Of a DNA stretch of 12,206 nucleotides, positions 5,397 through 12,206 are shown piece by piece. How positions within the stretch are numbered: position 1 is the first letter of the stretch; each line of letters opens with the position of its first letter. The notes beneath the pieces were generated by a model. It worked only from the letters and a program-made list of their open reading frames with translations. It did no database searches and was not told where the DNA came from. Source of the stretch: CAZGVW01 sp964529265 (lineage in GTDB: Bacteria; Planctomycetota; Phycisphaerae; Phycisphaerales; UBA1924); contig CAZGVW010000205.1 of the NCBI GenBank assembly GCA_964529265.1, positions 1-12,206 of the forward strand, in the 5' to 3' direction. Position numbers and translations under genes: made by a program.

Positions 5397-7247
5397 TCAC
5401 TCGCCCCACGCCCCCAGCATGATCGCCAGGTCCATCGCGCCGACCACGTTGTCGCCGTCGATGTCGGAGAGGCACTGGAAGGGCGGCTCCGGACACACGC
5501 CCCACGCGCCGATGAGCGCCGCGAGATCCACCGAGCCGATCACGCCGTCGCCGTTGAAATCGGCCAGCGCCCGCGTGCGGAATGAACGCGCGAAGGGCAT
5601 GCTCGTCTGCTCGCCGGCGAAGCCCACGGCGTTCACGCCCCAGAAATACTCATGGTCATATTCGAGAATCCCCGGCGGCAGCTGCACGTGCGACGTGTAG
5701 CGCGTGATCTCGAACAGCGGAACTTCCAGCGCCTCGTCCGACGACACGATCACGTCATACTGCGTCGCGTTCGGTGAGAACTGCCAGGAAAGCGTCGGGC
5801 GGATCGATGTCCCCGTCTCGCCATCTGCGGGGAGGATCAGGCTGAAGGGCGCCGGCGGGTTCGGGTTGCTCTGCGATTCGCGGAACGCCGCCACCGTCTC
5901 CATCGTGTTGTTGATGGAGCGGGCGTTGTGCGCCGCGTCCGACGGGCAGCCGTTGCCGTCAACGCCCATGGCGAAGTTGCCCCAGTTCACGTTGGGGTTC
6001 GAGAACATCGGCACGCGCGAGCCCGGCGCATAAGCCATGATCGTGCGGAACTGGTTGTTCGGCGTGCGGTAGCCGAAGCCGTAGCAGAACGCCGCGCTGC
6101 TGCCGTTGTCGTGATCGTGCGCCGAGCCCTGGTTGTGGCCCAGTTCATGCGCGAAGGTGAGGGCGCCGCAGGAGTAGATCGTGACGCCGAAGCACGACGA
6201 CTCGAAGCCCGGCCCCACGCCCGTCATCAGGTACGCGATCCCGCACACGCCGGGGGATCGCGACACCAGGTGCATCATGTCGGCGCCGTAGGCGTTGCGC
6301 TTCTGGTGCACTTCGTCCATGTTCCCGTCGCCGTCGAAGCGGAAGTTCGAAAGATCCTGGCTCGCGCTGCTCGTCTCGACGTATTCGGTGATCTCGAGCC
6401 CCACGATCCGGATCGTCGCCTTGATCTCGCTGCCCGCGTAGGCGTCATTCGTCTGCGTCTGCCACGACGCGATGGATGCGATGATCGTGTTCTCGTTCCC
6501 GCCCACCTGCGCCAGCACCGAGGGCGTGTAGAAGCACAGCACGTCCATCACCGGCCCGGTCGCTGCGCCGTTCACGCGCGGCGCCGGCGCCTCGCCGCCT
6601 CCCGCGGGGGCATGCTCATGCCCGTGCCCGCCATCCTCGAGGCCGTGCACGTGATGCTCCTCCGTCGTCCCGCAGCCGTGCTCGATCGAGGCATCCATCT
6701 CGCGCACGACGAACACACCTTCGCCCGCGCCCGGCGCCGGACGAACCTCAAACGTCCCGTGCGTCGCGGAAAACACGTCGCCCACGACCGAATCGCCGCA
6801 GATCGAGAGATACACGCGGCTGCTCTCCTCGCCCGCCAGCCGCCCGCTGAACACCATCGCCTGCGGCGCTCCGCCCGGGCCCGCGGGAATCGCCTGCTCG
6901 AAGCGATCGAAGTGCGCCGTCAGATGCACGTCCTCGAACAGATTGAGTTCCACGTCCGCCGAAACGGCGTGCGAGCCATCCGCCCGCGACGTCAGCCGCG
7001 GCAGACTCTCAAAGCTCAGCCGAACGGCCCGCGAGCGGACCAGGCCAGGCGCATCGTCGTCCTGCACGTCCAGCGGCGGCAAAACCGCATCGGGCGCGGG
7101 CCGGAGCAGGCCCATTCCGCCCGCCCCCGCGTTGCCCGTCGAAGCCGCGCCGCCGGCCCCCCCGGCAAGCGCAATCGCCGCGACAACGGTGAATGTGACG
7201 CCGGTGGCTGCAACAGCCACGGCTCCGGCCGGCCGCCGATGGAGCAT
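5397..7247 (-). CDS. Secreted reprolysin-like zinc metalloprotease with dockerin-like C-terminus
   Basis: This is a 616-residue predicted extracellular protease. Residues 1-35 or so form a signal peptide (basic MLHRRP, then a long Ala/Val-rich hydrophobic core). A propeptide-like region follows, then a His-rich stretch at 190-212 (seven His). The catalytic domain starts near 228 with VMDVLCFYTPSVLAQVGG and contains HELGHNQGSAH at 367-377. His367, His371 and His377 are the expected zinc ligands, Glu368 the catalytic base, and Met404 in TIMAY the Met-turn of metzincins. Residues about 460-554 look like a fibronectin type III domain. The tail (about 558-616) has two Asp-rich, calcium-loop-like repeats, DFNGDGVIGSVDL and DIDGDNVVGAMDL, each ending in GAWG, as in dockerin-like ends of secreted planctomycete proteins. 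The ATG at 7247 was chosen over one at 7346 because of a good ribosome binding site and direct entry into the signal peptide. The substrate is unknown. Confidence 0.9.
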   Translation of the reverse strand: MLHRRPAGAVAVAATGVTFTVVAAIALAGGAGGAASTGNAGAGGMGLLRPAPDAVLPPLDVQDDDAPGLVRSRAVRLSFESLPRLTSRADGSHAVSADVELNLFEDVHLTAHFDRFEQAIPAGPGGAPQAMVFSGRLAGEESSRVYLSICGDSVVGDVFSATHGTFEVRPAPGAGEGVFVVREMDASIEHGCGTTEEHHVHGLEDGGHGHEHAPAGGGEAPAPRVNGAATGPVMDVLCFYTPSVLAQVGGNENTIIASIASWQTQTNDAYAGSEIKATIRIVGLEITEYVETSSASQDLSNFRFDGDGNMDEVHQKRNAYGADMMHLVSRSPGVCGIAYLMTGVGPGFESSCFGVTIYSCGALTFAHELGHNQGSAHDHDNGSSAAFCYGFGYRTPNNQFRTIMAYAPGSRVPMFSNPNVNWGNFAMGVDGNGCPSDAAHNARSINNTMETVAAFRESQSNPNPPAPFSLILPADGETGTSIRPTLSWQFSPNATQYDVIVSSDEALEVPLFEITRYTSHVQLPPGILEYDHEYFWGVNAVGFAGEQTSMPFARSFRTRALADFNGDGVIGSVDLAALIGAWGVCPEPPFQCLSDIDGDNVVGAMDLAIMLGAWGE

Positions 7248-7252
7248 CGATG

Positions 7253-7261
7253 CTCTCCTTT
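7253..7261 (-). promoter_or_regulatory. Ribosome binding site of the metalloprotease
   Basis: On the minus strand, AAAGGAGAG stands with 7 bases between GGAG and the ATG at 7247. It supports this start over the upstream in-frame ATG at 7346. Confidence 0.7.
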
Positions 7262-7352
7262 GCTGGTTTGTTCCCCGCCGGTGCGGGTCGATCTGATCAG
7301 TCACTCGCCTCTGAACCCGGGGCGCCGCCGCCGCGAGACGACGCAACGCACC

Positions 7353-7381
7353 ATGATCGCGGGATCAGGGGGGTCGGTCAA
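7353..7381 (-). promoter_or_regulatory. Candidate sigma-70-like promoter of the metalloprotease
   Basis: On the minus strand, TTGACC (7381-7376) is followed after exactly 17 bases by GATCAT (7358-7353). These match the -35 and -10 consensus at 5/6 and 4/6 positions. A transcript would begin near 7346 and have a leader of about 100 bases. The motifs are visible; activity is inferred. Confidence 0.3.
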
Positions 7382-7445
7382 CCCTTTTCGGGCAGGAAAA
7401 CGCCCTGAACTGCCCAGATTCACACCGGGGCGGCGACGGGCTCCC

Positions 7446-9272
7446 CTACTCCACCGTCACACTCTTCGCCAAATTCCGCGGCTTGTCCACATCGTGCCCG
7501 CGAAGCACCGCCGCGTGGTAGGCCATGAGTTGCAGAGGCACCACCGCCAGAATCGGGCTCAGGGCCTCCGGCACATCGGGGATCTCAAACACGTCCTCCG
7601 CCAGGCGGCGGATTTCGTGATCGCCCTCGGTCGCGACGGCGATGATCCGCCCGCCGCGACTCTTCACTTCCTGGATGTTGCTGATCACCTTTTCGTACTG
7701 CGGGCCCCGGTTGGCGATGAACACCACCGGCATGCCGTCGTTGATGAGGGCGATCGGCCCGTGCTTCATCTCCGCCGCGGGCATGCCCTCGGCGTGGATG
7801 TACGAGATTTCCTTGAGCTTCAGCGCGCCCTCGAGCGCCGTCGGGTAGTTGTACCCGCGCCCGAGGAAGAGCCAGTTCTCGCGGTCGCAGTGCCGCTCCG
7901 CCACGGCCCGCACGTGCTCGCTCTGCTCGAGAATCCGCTCCACGTGCTGCGGCATCTTCTCCAGTTCGCTCAGGATGCTCTCGCACTGCTCGACCGACAT
8001 GAACCGCCGCCGCGCGATGAACAGGCTCATCAGCGTCAGCACCGAGACCTGCCCCGTGAACGCCTTCGTCGAGGCGACGCCGATCTCCGGCCCCACGCGC
8101 AGGTACACGCCCGCATCCGTGTCGCGCGAAATCGTCGAGCCCACCACGTTCACCACGCCCAGCGCCAGCGCCCCGCGCTCCTTCGCCTCGTGCAGCGCGG
8201 CGAGCGTATCCGCCGTTTCGCCCGATTGGCTCACGGCGATCACCACCGTGCCCTCTTCGATGATCGGGTTGCGGTAGCGGAACTCGCTGGCGTATTCGAC
8301 TTCCGCCGGAACCTTCGCGAGGTCTTCCAGCAGGTATTCGCCGATCATGGAGGCGTGCAGCGCCGTGCCCTGCCCCAGCAGGATGAACCGCTTCGCCTTC
8401 ACCAGCTCCCGCGCATATTGCCCCACGCCCCCCAGCACCACGCGCCCCTCGCGCATGTCGATGCGCCCGCGCATCGTGTTCCGCAATGACCGCGGCTGCT
8501 CGAAGATCTCCTTCAGCATGTAGTGCGGGTAATCGCCCAGTTCGATCTGGTCGAGTTCGAGTTCGAGTTCCCACACCCGCGGCGTGACCGGAATGTTGTC
8601 GATCGTCGAGGTGCGGAACGCCGTGCGCGTGAGTTTGCACACCTGGTAGTCGTCCAGCGTCACCGCGCGGCTGGTGTGCGCCACGATCGCCGAAGCGTCC
8701 GACGCCACGATGTATTCATCCGCCCCCACGCCGATCATCAGGGGCGACCCCTTCCGCGCCACCACCAGCGTGTCCGGCTCCTTCTCGCAGATCACCGCGA
8801 TCGCGTACGCGCCGGTGCACTCCCGCAGCGCCGCCTGCACCGCCTTTTCGAGGTCGCCGTCGTACAACTCGCTGATGAGCATCGCGAGCACTTCCGTGTC
8901 CGTCTCGCTCGTGAACGTGTGGCCCTGCTCTTCGAGCCAGGTGCGCAATGCCGAGTAGTTCTCGATGATGCCGTTGTGGATGATCGCGATGCCGTGCCGG
9001 TCGTCCACGTGGGGGTGGGCGTTGGGCTCCGTCACGCCGCCGTGCGTGGCCCAGCGCGTGTGGGCGATGCCCAGCGTGCCCGTCAGGTCGCCCGCCTCCT
9101 GCAATCGCGATTCCAGCACGCTCACCCGCCCGACCGTGCGGACCACGTTCAGCCCGCCGTTGAGCACCGCCATGCCGGCCGAGTCATACCCGCGGTATTC
9201 CAGCCTCTTCAGCCCCTCGAGCAGCAGGGGGGCGGCCTGTTTCTTCCCGATGTACCCGACAATCCCGCACAT
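7446..9272 (-). CDS. glmS: Glutamine--fructose-6-phosphate aminotransferase (isomerizing)
   Basis: GlmS makes glucosamine 6-phosphate from fructose 6-phosphate and glutamine, the first step toward UDP-GlcNAc for cell wall and outer-membrane sugars. The 608-residue length is normal. Met1 is followed by Cys2 (MCGIVGYIG), the N-terminal nucleophile of the glutaminase domain after Met removal. RLEYRGYDSAGMAV, THGGVTEPNAHPH and HNGIIENY complete that domain. Two SIS sugar-binding domains follow. The first has SQSGETADT near 347 and STKAFTGQVSVL; the second has LGRGYNYPTALEGALKLKE and AEGMPAAEMKHGP. The C-terminus VDKPRNLAKSVTVE closes the active site in known structures. The start at 9272 is fixed by Cys2 and supported by GGAGG at 9282-9286. 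I see no glmS ribozyme-like leader, though I could not fold it. No glmM or glmU is adjacent. Confidence 0.97.
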   Translation of the reverse strand: MCGIVGYIGKKQAAPLLLEGLKRLEYRGYDSAGMAVLNGGLNVVRTVGRVSVLESRLQEAGDLTGTLGIAHTRWATHGGVTEPNAHPHVDDRHGIAIIHNGIIENYSALRTWLEEQGHTFTSETDTEVLAMLISELYDGDLEKAVQAALRECTGAYAIAVICEKEPDTLVVARKGSPLMIGVGADEYIVASDASAIVAHTSRAVTLDDYQVCKLTRTAFRTSTIDNIPVTPRVWELELELDQIELGDYPHYMLKEIFEQPRSLRNTMRGRIDMREGRVVLGGVGQYARELVKAKRFILLGQGTALHASMIGEYLLEDLAKVPAEVEYASEFRYRNPIIEEGTVVIAVSQSGETADTLAALHEAKERGALALGVVNVVGSTISRDTDAGVYLRVGPEIGVASTKAFTGQVSVLTLMSLFIARRRFMSVEQCESILSELEKMPQHVERILEQSEHVRAVAERHCDRENWLFLGRGYNYPTALEGALKLKEISYIHAEGMPAAEMKHGPIALINDGMPVVFIANRGPQYEKVISNIQEVKSRGGRIIAVATEGDHEIRRLAEDVFEIPDVPEALSPILAVVPLQLMAYHAAVLRGHDVDKPRNLAKSVTVE

Positions 9273-9281
9273 GCGCCGATT

Positions 9282-9286
9282 CCTCC
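9282..9286 (-). promoter_or_regulatory. Ribosome binding site of glmS
   Basis: GGAGG on the minus strand lies 9 bases before the ATG at 9272, within GGGAGGAA. Confidence 0.65.
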
Positions 9287-9320
9287 CACCGCCCCGCTAC
9301 GCCCGGGCGGGCTGATTTTC

Positions 9321-9365
9321 GCTTCCCGGGGCTTCCGGGGCTTCCGGGGGCTTCCGGGCTCCGGG
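9321..9365. repeat. Short tandem repeat of a GCTTCCGGG unit
   Basis: Four units read GCTTCCCGGG, GCTTCCGGG, GCTTCCGGGG and GCTTCCGGG, followed by a degenerate CTCCGGG. They lie about 50-95 bases upstream of the glmS start. Unit length varies by one G or C, as expected from slippage. Because the unit contains CCCGG/CCGGG, neighbouring units can also form small hairpins. Confidence 0.8.
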
Positions 9366-9494
9366 CGACCCAACGGGCTGCCCTGTCCCCCGCCCGGGCC
9401 CCGGGGGTGGGGGCCTTGCACTCCTACGCCGGACATCCACCTCCGGATCGACCATTCTGCCCCGCCCGGGCGACGAAAGCCAGAGGGCTCTGCG

Positions 9495-9592
9495 GGCACA
9501 GACGTCCCCGCCTGTGTCGCCGCGCCAGCGGCGAGCGCCTTGCCAACCCGCTCCGCGGCTACCACCGCGACACAGGCGGGGACGCCTGTGCC
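9495..9592. repeat. Compound palindromic element, copy 1
   Basis: The left arm (9495-9520) and right arm (9567-9592) are 26-base inverted repeats matching at 25 positions. Each arm is itself palindromic: the right arm holds CACAGGC and GCCTGTG around a six-base loop, and the left arm has one mismatch. Directly after the left arm, TCGCCGC and GCGGCGA form a further 7-bp hairpin (9517-9534, partly within the arm). The layout, two inverted palindromes around a short linker, resembles REP doublets (BIMEs). No transposase is present. A second copy lies at 11828-11930. Confidence 0.85.
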
Positions 9593-9745
9593 TCCGCCCA
9601 AGCACCGCCACCCCCCTGCGCGCCGCCGAGCCAAAATCCCAAATTCTCAAATTTTCTATTCCCTGCGCCGCAGGGACTTGCGCAAAGCCCTCGCGCGCAG
9701 TGACCGGTTTTGCGCGCACAAGCACGGTCCTCCCCGGGGGTATGT

Positions 9746-9768
9746 AGAGGCCCATCGCGCGGGCCTCT
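9746..9768 (-). terminator. 8-bp hairpin downstream of sulP
   Basis: AGAGGCCC and GGGCCTCT pair exactly around a seven-base loop, about 120 bases past the sulP stop in the minus direction. No T-run follows on either strand. It may be a T-less 3'-end structure for sulP, or a leader hairpin for a plus-strand transcript entering the AGGAGG at 9774. Confidence 0.35.
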
Positions 9769-9888
9769 CCATCAGGAGGTTCCCGCATGTGCGCCATCAC
9801 CGCTCACCGCAAGCCGAGCCCGATGCACTGGACCCCGCTCCACATCCTCTTGCGCCTCCTCCAGCGCAGCATCCAGAGCATCCATTCC

Positions 9889-11652
9889 TCAAATGGCCGC
9901 GTGCATCGGCTCTTCGTGCGCCTTTTTCGCCTTCTCCGGGGGATCGGGCGCCGGGCTCACCGCCGCCAGCGCCTCCTCCAGCGAGCCGAACATGTTGTCC
10001 ACACCGAAGGCGTCGAGCAGGCCGGCCCGCTCCATCGCGACCAGGGGCTGCGCGTGCACGCCCGCCAGGACCACGCGCGTGCCCTCCTTCGTGCATTTGC
10101 GGCGGAGTTCATCGAGCGCGTGCATGCCCGTCGCATCCATCGATGTCACGAGCGCCATGTCCAGAATGAGCGTCTTCGGCTTGCGCGCGACCATGTCCAG
10201 GCTGTCGCGCAACTTGTACGCCGCGCCGAAGAAGAAGGGCCCGTTGATCTCGTACACCTCGACGCCGTGGGCCCGCGGGCTGTGCGTCTCGCTCGCCGCG
10301 GCGACCATCGGATCCGCCGCGGAATCGGCCATGTCCTGGCGCAGCGCGCCCACGTTCGTCACGTCCGCCATGCGCTTGATGAACAGCATCGCCGCGAGCA
10401 CCATCCCCGCCTGCACGGCGATGGTCAGATCGGTGAGCACGGTGAGGCCGAAGGTCACGAGCAGCACGGCCACGTCGCTGCGCGGGCCGGTGAGCAGCCA
10501 GCGGAAGCGGTGCATCTCGCTCATGTTCCACGCCACGAGCACGAGCACCGCCGCGAGCGCCGAAAGCGGAATGAGCGAGGCGTATCGCCCGAAGGCCATC
10601 ATGATCGCCAGCAGCGTCGCGGCGTGGATGATGCCCGCGATCGGCGTCCGCCCGCCCGATTGGATGTTCGCCGCGGTGCGCGCGATCGCCCCCGTCGCCG
10701 GGATGCCGCCGAAGAGCGGGCAGGCGACATTCGCCACGCCCTGCGCGATGAGTTCCGTGTTGGAGCGGTGTCGCGTGCCGAGCATGCCGTCGGCGACCAC
10801 GGCGCACAGCAGCGATTCGATCGCCGCGAGGATCGCGATCGTGAACGCTGGGCCGACGAGTTCGGGCAGTTGCGCGAGATCCACGCTCGGCAGGCGCGGC
10901 GAGGGCAGGCCGCTGGGAATCTGCCCGAATCGGTCGCCGATCGTCTCGATGCGCAGGCCGAAGATCTGCACGATGAGCGTGGCGCCGACCATCACGACGA
11001 TCGGCCCCGGCACGCGCTTGGTGACGTACTTCGGCCACAGGTAGATCGCGGCGGCGCAGGCCACGCCGAGGATGGCGGTGGTCCAATCGATGGTCGGCAG
11101 GTGCGAGCCGTACCACGAAATCTTGCCGATGAAATCGGGCGGGACGATGTCCGCCGCGTCCGTCGGGCGCAGGCCGAGCAGGTCCTTGATCTGCCCGGCG
11201 AAGATGATCACCGCGATGCCGCTCGTGAACCCGGTCGTCACGGGATAGGGGATGTACTTGATCATGCCCCCCAGGCGCGAGACGCCGAGGAAGATCAGGA
11301 TCACGCCCGCCATGATCGTCGCGAGCGCCAGCCCGCCCGCGCCGTGCTCCGCGGCAATGGCGTACACGATCACCACAAACGCGCCCGTCGGCCCGCCGAT
11401 GGATGCGCGCGTGCCGCCCAGCGCGGAGATGATGAACCCCGCGATCACCGCCGTGATGAGCCCCATCACCGGCGGCGAGAGGCCCACCTCGTGCGCCACG
11501 TTCTCGGGAATCGAGGCGATGCCGAACGCCAGCGCCAAGGGCAGCGCCACCACACCGACCGTGAGGCCGGCGATCAGATCGGGAACGAACTGCGCACGTG
11601 TATAGCCCTTCAGCACCGTGAAGGACTTGGGCAGAAAAATGGGCGACCCCAT
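9889..11652 (-). CDS. SulP family anion transporter with C-terminal STAS domain
   Basis: An inner-membrane transporter of the SLC26/SulP family, members of which move sulfate, bicarbonate or other anions; the substrate cannot be read from the sequence. From the chosen ATG the product has 587 residues, normal for the family. The N-terminus leads to the signature DLIAGLTVGVVALPLALAFG, then about ten to twelve hydrophobic segments, with STAIGGPTGAF-type GTRASIGGPTGAF early and NVACPLFGGIPATGAIARTA in the middle. The last 130 residues or so form a cytoplasmic STAS domain: VEVYEINGPFFFGAAYKL, then LDMALVTSMDATGMHALDEL. The frame is open to a GTG at 11766 and an ATG at 11757. The extra 35-38 residues are Arg/Ala-rich and do not look like SulP, so I prefer the ATG at 11652, with only a weak GGAG 11 bases upstream. 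No carbonic anhydrase or sulfate-assimilation gene is adjacent. The palindromic element flanks the gene on both sides. Confidence 0.92.
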   Translation of the reverse strand: MGSPIFLPKSFTVLKGYTRAQFVPDLIAGLTVGVVALPLALAFGIASIPENVAHEVGLSPPVMGLITAVIAGFIISALGGTRASIGGPTGAFVVIVYAIAAEHGAGGLALATIMAGVILIFLGVSRLGGMIKYIPYPVTTGFTSGIAVIIFAGQIKDLLGLRPTDAADIVPPDFIGKISWYGSHLPTIDWTTAILGVACAAAIYLWPKYVTKRVPGPIVVMVGATLIVQIFGLRIETIGDRFGQIPSGLPSPRLPSVDLAQLPELVGPAFTIAILAAIESLLCAVVADGMLGTRHRSNTELIAQGVANVACPLFGGIPATGAIARTAANIQSGGRTPIAGIIHAATLLAIMMAFGRYASLIPLSALAAVLVLVAWNMSEMHRFRWLLTGPRSDVAVLLVTFGLTVLTDLTIAVQAGMVLAAMLFIKRMADVTNVGALRQDMADSAADPMVAAASETHSPRAHGVEVYEINGPFFFGAAYKLRDSLDMVARKPKTLILDMALVTSMDATGMHALDELRRKCTKEGTRVVLAGVHAQPLVAMERAGLLDAFGVDNMFGSLEEALAAVSPAPDPPEKAKKAHEEPMHAAI

Positions 11653-11994
11653 GGGAGTCGAGGCTCCGGCCGCGGCTGCTCGCGCGGCAGAGAAGAACAC
11701 GCCCACGCCGCCGGGGAGACATGCCCGGCGAAAGCGGGGGCGAAGGGCGGAGATCATATCGGCCACGCGAATCGCCGGAATAAGGCCCGGGCAGCGGGGG
11801 CGCGAGCGTCCCCTGTGTCCTCAAGGCGGTGGCACAGGCGTCCCGCCTGTGTCGCCGCGCAGCGGCGAGCGATTCCGCCGGCACACGCTCGCGGCTGCCC
11901 CGCGACACAGGCGGGGCCGCCTGTGCCACCAGTGCCATCACCTCCTTTACCATCACCTCACTGCCGCCACGTCCCGCCTCCTACGATGCCCCCG
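11653..11994. other. Intergenic region between sulP and rarA
   Basis: This divergent region must carry the promoters of both neighbours, but I could not recognise clear -35/-10 pairs. It contains the alternative sulP starts (GTG at 11766, ATG at 11757) and the second palindromic element. Plus-strand open frames through the palindrome read as Arg/Pro-rich translation and are probably not genes. Confidence 0.6.
11828..11930. repeat. Compound palindromic element, copy 2
   Basis: Left arm 11828-11855 and right arm 11902-11930 are inverted repeats with one mismatch and one indel. The left arm holds CACAGGC and GCCTGTG around a GTCCC-type loop. TCGCCGC and GCGGCGA form an inner hairpin with a GCA loop, and CAGCGGCGAGCG pairs with CGCTCGCGGCTG with one mismatch. 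It has the same orientation and internal order as the copy at 9495-9592; the core after the left arm is identical apart from one C in the inner loop. It lies about 65 bases before the rarA start. Confidence 0.85.
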
Positions 11995-12206
11995 ATGAAC
12001 GACCTCTGGGCAGTCCGTCGCGAGCAGGCGCGGAAATCGGCCGAGCCGCTGGCCGTGCGCATGCGCCCGCGGCGGCTCGACGAGGTCGTCGGCCAGGGGC
12101 ACATCCTGGGGTCCGGCCGGCTGCTCTCGCGCATGCTCGCAGCTGATTCGCTCACGTCCATCATCCTGCACGGCCCGCCCGGAACCGGGAAGACCACGCT
12201 GGCGGA
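11995..12206 (+). CDS. rarA: Replication-associated recombination protein A, N-terminal part (cut by window edge)
   Basis: RarA (MgsA) is an AAA+ ATPase of the Mgs1/WRNIP1 family that acts at stalled replication forks and is related to clamp-loader subunits. The 70 visible codons start MNDLWAVRREQARK. EPLAVRMRPRRLDEVVGQGH and LGSGRLLSRML follow, typical of the family, and then the Walker A motif GPPGTGKTTLA near residues 60-70. The Walker B, sensor and C-terminal tetramerisation regions lie beyond the window. An in-frame ATG at 11986 would add three residues; I chose 11995 because MNDLW looks like the usual family start. Neither has a clear ribosome binding site. RuvB and DnaX share the fold, but the PLAVRMRPRRLDEVVGQ and LGSGRLL combination points to RarA. 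Confidence 0.88.
   Translation, partial: MNDLWAVRREQARKSAEPLAVRMRPRRLDEVVGQGHILGSGRLLSRMLAADSLTSIILHGPPGTGKTTLA

Larger units (their letters stand above)
9273..9888. other. Gene-poor intergenic stretch rich in repeats
   Basis: I support no protein gene between glmS and sulP. The stretch holds a tandem repeat (9321-9365), a compound palindrome (9495-9592), an AT-rich island (about 9631-9660), a small hairpin (9661-9675: CCCTGC, GCC loop, GCAGGG) and a longer hairpin (9746-9768). A plus-strand AGGAGG with an ATG (9774-9789) lies near the sulP 3' end. The glmS promoter should lie in the right-hand part or within the tandem repeat region, but I could not pick out a convincing one. Open frames here run through the palindrome and look spurious. 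Confidence 0.7.

Noticed and set aside
5928..8489. 853-codon open frame on the plus strand
   Set aside because: It runs antisense across the metalloprotease and glmS, both firmly identified, and gives Arg/His/Ala-rich translation without domains. It is a high-GC artefact.
9273..9494. glmS ribozyme or riboswitch upstream of glmS
   Set aside because: Considered because of the gene identity, but this class is known mainly from Gram-positive bacteria. The region is dominated by GC-rich tandem repeats and no ribozyme core was recognised.
9297..9800. 167-codon minus-strand open frame between glmS and sulP
   Set aside because: Its translation passes through the palindromic element and the tandem repeat, and it has no good start signal.
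8523..10169. 548-codon plus-strand open frame
   Set aside because: It is antisense to glmS, then crosses the intergenic repeats and the sulP 3' end. It is composition-driven and has no domain.
9495..11930. CRISPR array
   Set aside because: There are only two copies, more than 2 kb apart, with long internal symmetry and no regular spacers or cas genes.
10109..11956. 615-codon minus-strand open frame overlapping sulP
   Set aside because: It is out of frame with the clear SulP sequence and gives Arg/Gly/His-rich translation. It also runs through the palindromic element.
11829..12146. Plus-strand open frame starting MAQASRLCRRAA
   Set aside because: It is read from the palindromic element and then overlaps rarA out of frame. 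This peptide looks like a repeat-derived spurious product.

Overview
The window is GC-rich, densely coding DNA from a bacterial chromosome. Several traits suggest a planctomycete, possibly of the Phycisphaerae: a secreted protein ending in dockerin-like Asp-rich repeats with GAWG motifs, a solitary prepilin-type protein, a dispersed nuoG, and intergenic palindromes built on CACAGGC/GCCTGTG. This placement rests on recognition of features and was not checked by a database search. Most genes are housekeeping or transport genes.

Layout, left to right. A partial hisS (minus, 1-503) diverges from a membrane-anchored TPR-like protein (plus, 675-2066). Next comes nuoG for respiratory complex I (plus, 2167-4167), with no other nuo gene in view. 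Then follows a less GC-rich segment: a run of 14 C residues, a prepilin-type protein (4287-4931) that looks cut short, and a 122-residue unknown protein (4960-5328) with a strong ribosome binding site. A strong hairpin at 5342-5369 separates these from the convergent minus-strand genes. It has a U-run in the minus direction.

The minus-strand block holds a secreted zinc metalloprotease with a dockerin-like C-terminus (5397-7247), glmS (7446-9272) and a SulP anion transporter with a STAS domain (9889-11652, start uncertain). A roughly 600-base gene-poor stretch between glmS and sulP carries a short tandem repeat, a compound palindrome, an AT-rich island and a hairpin. A second copy of the palindrome lies upstream of sulP. 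The window ends inside rarA (plus, from 11995).

The genes do not form one obvious pathway. GlmS feeds amino-sugar and cell-wall synthesis, NuoG is part of complex I, HisS serves translation and RarA serves replication-fork repair. I found no convincing complete new system. The best leads are the C14 tract at the pseudopilin start, which could make expression variable; the truncated or frameshifted pseudopilin with its downstream ORF; and the two multi-hairpin palindromes flanking sulP.
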